The translations under genes and the position numbers were made by a program. Below are positions 14,541 to 21,846 of a stretch of DNA of 33,372 nucleotides, piece by piece. Origin of the DNA: a virus; IMG/VR virus record IMGVR_UViG_3300025617_000064, positions 1 through 33,372 of that record; one strand, 5' to 3'. Under the pieces are notes generated by a model. The model was given only the letters and a program-made list of their open reading frames with translations. It searched no databases and was not told the origin of the DNA. Positions within the stretch are counted from its first letter, which is position 1; each line of letters begins with the position of its first letter.

Positions 14541-15508
14541 TGTTTGATATTCTACAATACTTGCCTGCAAAACGTAAACAAACTTCAAGCGGTTGGATTT
14601 CGTTTAACGCACCGTGCTGTACACACAACGGCGAAAGCCCAGACAAACGTCAGCGCGGAGGTTTAAAAGTAGCAGATGATTCGTGGAGCTATCATTGCTT
14701 TAACTGTAACTTTACAGCAAGTTTCTTAATGGGACGCAATCTCTCATTTAAGGCAAGGCGTTTACTGCAATGGCTAAACGTACCGCAAGACGAAATTGAA
14801 CGCATCAATCTGGAAAGCCTGCGACATCGCAGTATTGAAGGCATTGCCAACGAACGTAGACAAATCACACAACGTTTAATGAATATAGAGTTCGAAGAAC
14901 GTGACTTGCCTGACTTTGCAGAAATACTAACACCTGAGAAAAGTTTGTGGAAGTACATAGAACAGCGGTGTTTACCTGCAGACTATCCTTACATGTTTCA
15001 GCAACATGAACACATAGCAAGACACGGTATAGTAGTACCATTTACACACGACAATACTATTGTAGGGCATACAACACGTTACATAGATGGGCGTACTCCA
15101 AAGTATATACAAGAAGCACAGCCAGGATATGTATTTGGCACAGACTTGCAAAAGGATGAATGGAAATATGCTATTGTGGTTGAAGGTGTGTTCGATGCTC
15201 TTTGTATCAACGGACTTGCTGTATTACACAATGAAATCAACGAAGCACAGAGTAGATTGATTCGCAGTTTAGAAAAAGAAATAATTGTGGTACCGGACCA
15301 CGACGAAGCAGGACTTAAATTAATTGACAGTGCATTGGAATACGGATGGAGTGTGAGTGTGCCCGACTGGGAACGTGATATCAAAGACGTAAATGATGCT
15401 GTATGCCGTTACGGCAAACTAACCACTGTTATGTCCATAATGGAAAATGCAGTCTCGGGCAAAATAAAAATAGAAATGTCTCGAAAAAAATTAAAAAGAA
15501 AACTATGA
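14540..15508 (+). CDS. DNA primase, T4 gp61-like
   Basis: A 322-aa primase. An N-terminal zinc-binding region has Cys26/Cys27, His29 and C53-x2-C56 (YHCFNCNF). The TOPRIM catalytic core is VVEGVFDAL with Glu215, and VVPDHDEAG with Asp253 and Asp255. T4 gp61 makes pentaribonucleotide primers and works with the gp41 helicase, encoded here one gene downstream at 16578. Length is close to T4 gp61. Codon use is core-like. The C-terminus is very basic (MSRKKLKRKL). Its stop overlaps the radical SAM start (ATGA). Confidence 0.92.
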   Translation: MFDILQYLPAKRKQTSSGWISFNAPCCTHNGESPDKRQRGGLKVADDSWSYHCFNCNFTASFLMGRNLSFKARRLLQWLNVPQDEIERINLESLRHRSIEGIANERRQITQRLMNIEFEERDLPDFAEILTPEKSLWKYIEQRCLPADYPYMFQQHEHIARHGIVVPFTHDNTIVGHTTRYIDGRTPKYIQEAQPGYVFGTDLQKDEWKYAIVVEGVFDALCINGLAVLHNEINEAQSRLIRSLEKEIIVVPDHDEAGLKLIDSALEYGWSVSVPDWERDIKDVNDAVCRYGKLTTVMSIMENAVSGKIKIEMSRKKLKRKL

Positions 15509-16581
15509 AACATTGCCCCGAAATACATCACGGATTATATTTGCAACCAATTGGTACACAAGGAGTAAAGTATGCTCCGTGTTGCCAGGCCAAGACAGCG
15601 ACAGTAAACAACAATGATTTTTCTTTTAAGCATGATTCTTATCTATTAGCTCTAAGAGACGAAAACACAGCAGGTGTACAGTCAACTGAGTGTAATCGTT
15701 GTTGGGAAGTAGAAGATGCCGGCGGAGTTAGTAAACGTCAAGGCTCACTACAGTTTGCAAAAGAAAACACAGTAGACAGTACAGGGTTACAATTTTTAGA
15801 ATACAATGTGAATTGGAGTTGTAATTTAGCTTGTGTAATGTGTGGCCCAGAGTTTAGCAGTAGATGGGCTAAAGAATTAGGATTAACCGATTCGGCAGAT
15901 TTAGCTAATAAAACCAAAAATCAAATAATCGACAGTTTGGATTTATCAACGATTAAAAGAATTCATTTCAATGGTGGAGAACCGTTGCTTAATGAAGAAC
16001 ATGTAAAGTTATTAAAAAAGATCGATAACATCAATCAATGTAAATTAACTTATAACACCAATGGCACAGTGTTACCAAGTAAAACTGCAATACAATATTG
16101 GGAACAAAGTCGATTAGTTCAAGTCTGGTTTAGTATCGATGCCACTGACAGTGCCTTTGAATACATACGCTGGCCCGGTCATTGGCAACAAGTGCAAAAG
16201 AATATACAATGGTATATTGATAATTGTCCTAGTAATGTTATGTTTGGACTAAATGTAACAGTAGGCAGTTATAATTTACTGGAAATTGATAAACTGTATC
16301 GTTGGTTCGAAAACAACATAGCAACCAACCGAGAAGGAGATCCGAGTGATTTTAATTGGCAAACCGCCTATAACTTCGATTATAAGTATTTGCCTGACAT
16401 TATCAAAGATGAATGTTTGAAGAAATTAAGTTACATTGAATCCTTAAAATCGTTGTATAATAATGTTGAGGATAACACAGAAATTCCGAACAATCGATGG
16501 ATAACCAAATTGGATAACATTGATCTTCGTCGTGGCACAGACTGGAAAACTGCACTGGAAATTGGCAAATATTATAAATGA
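15505..16581 (+). CDS. Twitch/SPASM-type radical SAM protein
   Basis: A 358-aa protein from ATG 15505, overlapping the primase TGA; the longer frame from 15403 lies inside primase. C106-x3-C110-x2-C113 (CNLACVMC) binds the SAM [4Fe-4S] cluster and FNGGEP (155-160) is the SAM-contacting loop. Upstream Cys pairs, YAPCCQ (26-27) and ECNRCWE (63-66), fit auxiliary-cluster ligands of twitch/SPASM enzymes. These enzymes modify peptides, sugars or other small molecules by radical chemistry. No precursor peptide was spotted nearby. It sits between primase and helicase genes, an unusual place, and is A/T-richer than both. Confidence 0.85.
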   Translation: MKHCPEIHHGLYLQPIGTQGVKYAPCCQAKTATVNNNDFSFKHDSYLLALRDENTAGVQSTECNRCWEVEDAGGVSKRQGSLQFAKENTVDSTGLQFLEYNVNWSCNLACVMCGPEFSSRWAKELGLTDSADLANKTKNQIIDSLDLSTIKRIHFNGGEPLLNEEHVKLLKKIDNINQCKLTYNTNGTVLPSKTAIQYWEQSRLVQVWFSIDATDSAFEYIRWPGHWQQVQKNIQWYIDNCPSNVMFGLNVTVGSYNLLEIDKLYRWFENNIATNREGDPSDFNWQTAYNFDYKYLPDIIKDECLKKLSYIESLKSLYNNVEDNTEIPNNRWITKLDNIDLRRGTDWKTALEIGKYYK

Positions 16582-17975
16582 AAGATTATTCACCTGAAGT
16601 ACAACAACTGTTTTTAGAAATCATGTTACAAGATGCACAGAGCTTTTTGCGTGTACAGAACATCTTTAACAGTGAGAACTTTGAGCGCAACTTACAAGAA
16701 GCAGCACAGTTCATTTACGATCACAGCAACGAACACAAAACACTTCCAGATCGTAAACAGGTATCAGCAGTAACAGGTGTTAAACTACAAGAAATTCCAG
16801 AACTCAACGACGGACACTTGGATTGGTTTTTGCAAGAGTTCGAAGGCTTTACAAAACGCAAAGAACTAGAACGTGCTATTCTTAAAAGTGCAGATATGCT
16901 GGAAAAAGGACAGTATGATCCTGTAGAAAAACTTATCAAGGATGCTGTACAGATTTCGCTTACAAAAGACTTGGGTACAGACTACTTTGAGGATCCACGA
17001 GCTCGATTGAGTGCGCTCAAAGACAACAACGGACAGAATTCAACAGGTTGGCCTGCACTGGACAAACTGTTGTATGGTGGTTTCAACAGAGGCGAACTAC
17101 AGATATTTGCAGGTGGATCAGGTTCGGGTAAGTCGCTGTTCATGCAGAACTTGGCTGTGAACTGGTTAGAAGCAGGACTCAACGGCGTGTACATTACACT
17201 AGAACTTAGTGAAGGGTTGACTGCTATGCGTATCGACAGTATGTTAACCAACACTGCGGCCAAGCAATTGTTTAAAGATCTTGACACAGTGGAAATGAAA
17301 GTCAAGATGATGAAAAAGAAAGCAGGTAACCTGCAGATTAAATACATGCCAGCACAGAGCAACGTAAACGACATTCGTGCATTCTGTAAAGAGCTACAGA
17401 TTAAAACTGGGCGTGGTATTGACTTTATGTGTGTTGACTATTTGGACTTGTTGATGCCAGTGAGTGCAAAGGTGTCACCGAACGATCAGTTTATCAAAGA
17501 CAAGTATGTTTCAGAAGAACTGCGTAACCTAGCAAGGGAAATGAACATCTTGTTTGTAACAGCATCGCAGTTGAACCGTAGTGCTGTTGAAGAAATTGAA
17601 TTTGATCACAGTCATATTGCAGGGGGTATCTCTAAAATCAACACTGCTGATAACGTGTTTGGTATCTTTACAAGTAGAGCAATGCGTGAACGTGGACGCT
17701 ATCAAATCCAAGCAATGAAAACACGAAGCAGTTCGGGTGTAGGACAAAAGGTAGACTTAGAGTTTGACATGGAGAGCTTGCGTATTCGTGACCTAGGCGA
17801 AGACTATGCAGGACAAGGTGCTATCACTGGCGCCGGAAACAGCATGTATGATACCATCAAAGCCAAGAGCAACATGGTAACAAACAACACACAAGAAGAT
17901 GACGGCCCTGTACCACAAGCCCAAGTTGAGAGCACCAAGCTCAAACAAATGCTTGCAGGATTAAAAGCAAAATAA
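16578..17975 (+). CDS. Replicative DNA helicase, T4 gp41-like (DnaB family)
   Basis: A 465-aa DnaB-family helicase. The helical N-terminal domain covers about 1-130. The RecA core has Walker A GGSGSGKS (179-186), YITLELSEG with the catalytic Glu209, Walker B FMCVDYLDLL and FVTASQLNRSA (H3 region). The C-terminal tail is Gln/Lys-rich. In T4 the gp41 hexamer unwinds the lagging strand and recruits gp61 primase. ATG 16578 overlaps the previous TGA. Primase and helicase are separated only by the radical SAM gene, so expression is probably joint. Confidence 0.95.
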   Translation: MKDYSPEVQQLFLEIMLQDAQSFLRVQNIFNSENFERNLQEAAQFIYDHSNEHKTLPDRKQVSAVTGVKLQEIPELNDGHLDWFLQEFEGFTKRKELERAILKSADMLEKGQYDPVEKLIKDAVQISLTKDLGTDYFEDPRARLSALKDNNGQNSTGWPALDKLLYGGFNRGELQIFAGGSGSGKSLFMQNLAVNWLEAGLNGVYITLELSEGLTAMRIDSMLTNTAAKQLFKDLDTVEMKVKMMKKKAGNLQIKYMPAQSNVNDIRAFCKELQIKTGRGIDFMCVDYLDLLMPVSAKVSPNDQFIKDKYVSEELRNLAREMNILFVTASQLNRSAVEEIEFDHSHIAGGISKINTADNVFGIFTSRAMRERGRYQIQAMKTRSSSGVGQKVDLEFDMESLRIRDLGEDYAGQGAITGAGNSMYDTIKAKSNMVTNNTQEDDGPVPQAQVESTKLKQMLAGLKAK

Positions 17976-19898
17976 ATGAAAACTGTAAGCCTGGTACAAG
18001 TAGGATTTCAAACAGGTCCTAAAGAACTAAATGCTTACTATCTTCCTTACAGCGTGGGTTGTATTTGGACCTATGCAAACACCAGTGAATATGTTAAACA
18101 ACATTATAAACTAGAGCACATAGTATGGCGTAGAGATCCAATTGATCAACTAGCACCACAATTAGCTGAAACAGATATAGTTTTATTCAGTTGTTATGTG
18201 TGGAATAAAAATTACAGTTACACATTAGCCGAAGCCGTTAAAAAACTAAATTCAAATGCAATAATAATCTTTGGAGGGCCGGAACCTCCTATTGCTCAAT
18301 CTTATATCTTTAAAAAATATCCATACATTGATATTGTGGTTAAACTGGAAGGCGAAAAAATTCTAAAGAGCCTTTTAGAGAACCTCGACAACGTTGAATC
18401 AGTGCCTGGACTGTTAATCAATAAAAACGAAACAGCACACGACACTGGAACCGCACCTAGAATTACTGACTTAGAAGAATTGCCTAGCCCATACCTTGAA
18501 GGATTCTTTGATGAAATGATCACAAACAATCCTGACATAACATGGAACACTGTGCTGGAAACCAACAGAGGATGTCCGTTCCAGTGTACCTTTTGTGACT
18601 GGGGAAGTTTAACATATCAAAAAGTTAAAAAGTTTGGACTAGAACGAGTGTTTGCCGAAATTGACTGGATGGTGAGAAACTGCGAGTACATAGCAATCGC
18701 CGATGCAAACTTTGGGTTGTTCGTTGAAAGAGATGACATGATTACAGATCATTTTATTGCTTGCCAGAAAAAATACGACAAGCCAGTGATGTGGAGCGTA
18801 AACTGGGCAAAGAATGTAAAGAATGATGTAATTGGTATTGTTAAAAAACTTACAAGCAATCCTAAGACCAGATTCTGGGGATTAACACTTAGTGTGCAAA
18901 GTCTTGATTCAAATGTTCTTGGAATTATCAAACGACGAAACATGCATGCTGAGAATATCAGTGAAATTTATACATTAGCTGAACAACAAGGGATTCCTGT
19001 TTACAGTGAATTTATTTTTGGTTTACCTGGCGAAACAGTCGAAAGTTGGAGAGAAAACTTTTACAAGTTGATGCGCCTGGGCATTCATAGTTTTGTTGAT
19101 GTTAACCTGAATCAGTTGTTGGAAAATTCTGAAATGACATTGATTCAGAAAGACGAATATCATATAAAAACAACGACAGTTTATGACTTTATGGCTGGAG
19201 CATACAACAACGATGCCTGGCCAGAAAACATGGAAATGGTTACCAGTACTAGTTCGATGAACCGTGAACAAATGGTAGACAGCTATGTGTTTACTTGGTT
19301 TATAAAAACATTCCACATGTTTGGAATTACCAACTGGATAAGCAGATTCTTGTTCAAGTATAAGAACATTGATTACGCTGAATTTTACGACAACTTGTAT
19401 CAATACATGATTCAAGATCCATGGTTTGCTGAACAAGAACGCACTATTAGACGAGTATACGATCACTGGACATTGTATGGAGAAATCAAAGATGTAGATG
19501 TTGCAGGCGTGCAAATACACGGCTGGAATTTGCTCTACATGACTGCAATGAAATTACAATACGAAAAGAAAAAGGATTACATATGTAATCTAGTAGAAAA
19601 ACATATACGATCACTGGATTTAAATTTAGAAGAAGATATACTTGACGAATTGTTAACCATGCAACAAACTTATCTAATAGATATAAACAAAGGCGAGCAA
19701 TATCCTTTGCAAAAAACATTTAATTATAATTTCTATGATTATTTGATTAGTGATGTTGATTTTGAAAAACAAAAAAATACATTAGAATTTTATTGGGAAA
19801 GTTCTAAAAAAGAATCAATGTATACAAAGATTGAAAGAATATTTTTCCAACGCAGAACTGGATATACCAAAGCTGCAATTAATAGGGTAGAACAATGA
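17976..19898 (+). CDS. B12-binding-domain radical SAM protein
   Basis: A 640-aa protein starting directly after the helicase stop. Residues 1-150 look like a cobalamin-binding Rossmann domain (DIVLFSCYVWNKNY, AIIIFGGPEPP) but lack the classical DxHxxG His. C200-x3-C204-x2-C207 (RGCPFQCTFC) is the radical SAM cluster motif. VYSEFIFGLPGET is the typical late barrel strand of this class. The C-terminal 200 residues are helical and unassigned. Family members methylate or rearrange unreactive carbons in lipids, antibiotics and cofactors. The substrate is unknown. It is grouped with the glycosyltransferase-like gene by an ATGA overlap. Confidence 0.85.
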   Translation: MKTVSLVQVGFQTGPKELNAYYLPYSVGCIWTYANTSEYVKQHYKLEHIVWRRDPIDQLAPQLAETDIVLFSCYVWNKNYSYTLAEAVKKLNSNAIIIFGGPEPPIAQSYIFKKYPYIDIVVKLEGEKILKSLLENLDNVESVPGLLINKNETAHDTGTAPRITDLEELPSPYLEGFFDEMITNNPDITWNTVLETNRGCPFQCTFCDWGSLTYQKVKKFGLERVFAEIDWMVRNCEYIAIADANFGLFVERDDMITDHFIACQKKYDKPVMWSVNWAKNVKNDVIGIVKKLTSNPKTRFWGLTLSVQSLDSNVLGIIKRRNMHAENISEIYTLAEQQGIPVYSEFIFGLPGETVESWRENFYKLMRLGIHSFVDVNLNQLLENSEMTLIQKDEYHIKTTTVYDFMAGAYNNDAWPENMEMVTSTSSMNREQMVDSYVFTWFIKTFHMFGITNWISRFLFKYKNIDYAEFYDNLYQYMIQDPWFAEQERTIRRVYDHWTLYGEIKDVDVAGVQIHGWNLLYMTAMKLQYEKKKDYICNLVEKHIRSLDLNLEEDILDELLTMQQTYLIDINKGEQYPLQKTFNYNFYDYLISDVDFEKQKNTLEFYWESSKKESMYTKIERIFFQRRTGYTKAAINRVEQ

Positions 19899-20917
19899 AC
19901 GTACACAAGTATGGATGGTTACATTACGGCGACATAGATTTTGATTTTGACAGTGAAAATGATATCCTGAATTCAATTGATGTATGTTCAATCAGTAGAC
20001 TTGAGCAATTAATACACGAACGAGGAAAACCGAAGTACATTGTCGATAACGGCGCTGACGCAATGTTACAGGATGTAGCATCAAACGTTTATAATGTTCC
20101 ATATCTTTTTTATGATTTTATAACCGATTTTAAAACCATTGAAGATACATTCACTGACGAATTGCCAGATACTGAGCATTGTTTTAGCTTTATGATTAAT
20201 AAAAAAGTTATGCATCGAATGTTAACAATTAAACTAATAGAATGGTTTAAATTAACGCAGTACGATTATACATGGAGCGGTGCCGGCAGACACATTGACA
20301 TGACACACATTATCAATGAGTGGGACAGTGTAGGATTAGACGATCATCAGATGAGATCTTTTTTTACTGTACCGATTGAAATACCGGCAAAATATCACCT
20401 ACATCCAGATTGTCCACCAGAACATTACGATATGCATTATGACACATCGGAAGGTATAATTTGGTCGTATCAACACGCAGTCCGTCCTTTCATGATGAAA
20501 TCAGCAGTGCATTTGGTAACCGAATCTCAACAACAAGACTTTGCATTTACTGCAAACTTTACAGAAAAAACTATTCATCCACTGGTATCGTTGAATTTCT
20601 TTATTCATGTAGGCGGATATCGGCATCCAGAAAGATTAAAAGCAATGGGTTTTGATATTTTTGAAGATACCATAGATCACAGTTATCAATACATGCCGAC
20701 ATTGTGGCAACGTTGTTACTGGGCAATTAAATTGAACTTGCGAATCCTCAGCGATTTGGATTATGCTAAAAAACTTAGAGAAACACACTATGAACGATTG
20801 TTGAGTAATAGAAAAAAAGTATTTGACAATACTGTTAAAAATTACATTGTACATAAAATGGATAGTTGGCCATCAGATCTCGCCGACGCAATGAAAACTT
20901 ATTGGAAATTTAAATAA
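19895..20917 (+). CDS. Glycosyltransferase-like protein, paralogue 3
   Basis: A 340-aa protein; ATG 19895 overlaps the radical SAM gene's TGA. The C-terminal signature FTEKTIHPLVSLNFFIHVGG, then RLKAMGFDIFEDTID and HSYQYMP, aligns with the genes at 994 and 9936. The N-terminal half has WLHYGDIDFDFDSENDI and KYIVDNGADAM strands plus a His/Trp-rich middle. No membrane anchor. It is the last gene of the middle array and A/T-rich. Coupling to the B12-type radical SAM enzyme suggests the two act on one product, but this rests on position only. Confidence 0.7.
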   Translation: MNVHKYGWLHYGDIDFDFDSENDILNSIDVCSISRLEQLIHERGKPKYIVDNGADAMLQDVASNVYNVPYLFYDFITDFKTIEDTFTDELPDTEHCFSFMINKKVMHRMLTIKLIEWFKLTQYDYTWSGAGRHIDMTHIINEWDSVGLDDHQMRSFFTVPIEIPAKYHLHPDCPPEHYDMHYDTSEGIIWSYQHAVRPFMMKSAVHLVTESQQQDFAFTANFTEKTIHPLVSLNFFIHVGGYRHPERLKAMGFDIFEDTIDHSYQYMPTLWQRCYWAIKLNLRILSDLDYAKKLRETHYERLLSNRKKVFDNTVKNYIVHKMDSWPSDLADAMKTYWKFK

Positions 20918-20920
20918 ATA
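20913..20920 (+). promoter_or_regulatory. Possible late promoter box AATAAATA
   Basis: AATAAATA overlaps the TAA of the previous gene and lies only four bases before ATG 20925. The first head-block transcript would then be nearly leaderless, as at 981-988. The match could be chance in A/T-rich DNA. Confidence 0.35.
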
Positions 20921-20924
20921 CGTT

Positions 20925-21188
20925 ATGCAAAAAAAGACTCGTAGTATTCTTGAAGAATTAGACAGTATCTATAGTGATCGTTATGCCGAACAAAATGAGC
21001 GTCGATACATTGTGGAAAGCCGAGCAAATAATGTTATTGCTAGTGCTGTACGTCTAATGGAACAAATTGAAGAACTATACGATGCAGAAAGTGCAGAGAA
21101 TCTTCAGCGTAAACTGCTCAATGCTATCCGACTACGAGATCCTGACAAATTTGCACGATCAGTGAGAAGAGCAGATGAAAGTAAATGA
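20925..21188 (+). CDS. Small charged helical protein, head block
   Basis: An 87-aa protein, almost entirely predicted helix, rich in Glu, Arg and Ala (RSILEELDSIYSDRYAEQNE, RLMEQIEELYDAESAENLQR). It has no Cys, Trp or membrane segment. It starts the late block and overlaps the next gene by 14 bases. Size and composition recall small prohead-core proteins such as T4 gp67/gp68, but no homology can be shown by eye. ILE at residues 8-10 matches the (L/I)-x-E protease pattern noted for its neighbours. Confidence 0.7.
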   Translation: MQKKTRSILEELDSIYSDRYAEQNERRYIVESRANNVIASAVRLMEQIEELYDAESAENLQRKLLNAIRLRDPDKFARSVRRADESK

Positions 21189-21846
21189 AGTATTAACCGA
21201 AGCCGGTGTAATGGACACACTAAAGGCTGTTGCACAACAAGGCCTTATTAGTGGCACAGACAATATACGCCAGACAGCTAACAAACTAGCAACACAACGA
21301 AGTGTGCAACAACTTGCTGATCAAATGGTCAAAGTTTGGAATGGCCTTACAACACAAGAAAGAAATAGATTACAGGGCGCCGGCGGCGACGGTAGCATAG
21401 GTGAGCGCCAATATGAAGAAATGCTTGCAAATTTTGTTTCAAAAAACATTGTTGGACAAGACTTGAATAACATCAAAGACAACAACACAAAACAAGAAAT
21501 TGCTAATATTATACAACGAGTTCAAGACAACAGAGAAACTCCTCGAGAGTTTGCAGAATTATTCAGACAGTTAATTGTCATGGGGCTGATTGCCAGAATG
21601 CAATCGCCTACAGGCACAACCACAAGGAACGATCAACCAGTTGAGCCAGAGCAGAGAGCAGTAGGCAATGAAAGAACTGCCATGCGTGAACTAGAACAAG
21701 CACTAGATCAACTTGGGATACGTCGACAAATGCGTCAACAAATTGGCGGACTAGTAAATCAGCTAGGTGGCGGGCAAAGTGTTAAAAGAACAGGGAATCC
21801 AGCTGTTGATGCTTTTCTGATGAGCATGGGACTACAACTTAGATGA
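21175..21846 (+). CDS. Head-block protein, Gln-rich, candidate packaged protein
   Basis: A 223-aa helical protein rich in Gln and Arg. The N-terminus MKVNEVLTEAGVMD contains L-T-E/A at 7-10, like the T4 capsid-targeting and gp21 cleavage pattern. A low-complexity middle (SPTGTTTRNDQPVEPEQRAV) separates two helical halves. The end GNPAVDAFLMSMGLQLR is hydrophobic. Its TGA overlaps the next ATG (ATGA). Function unknown; a prohead core or internal head protein is the best guess from position and the N-terminal motif. Confidence 0.65.
   Translation: MKVNEVLTEAGVMDTLKAVAQQGLISGTDNIRQTANKLATQRSVQQLADQMVKVWNGLTTQERNRLQGAGGDGSIGERQYEEMLANFVSKNIVGQDLNNIKDNNTKQEIANIIQRVQDNRETPREFAELFRQLIVMGLIARMQSPTGTTTRNDQPVEPEQRAVGNERTAMRELEQALDQLGIRRQMRQQIGGLVNQLGGGQSVKRTGNPAVDAFLMSMGLQLR

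Noticed and set aside
15403-15504. N-terminal extension of the radical SAM gene into primase
   Set aside because: The extension is frame-shifted primase sequence; ATG 15505 overlaps the primase TGA in the same way as neighbouring genes.
19023-19520. Long antisense open frame (165 codons) on the minus strand
   Set aside because: It lies wholly within the B12-type radical SAM gene, has no ribosome site or promoter, and its Cys/His/Val/Phe-rich translation is typical of an antisense shadow.
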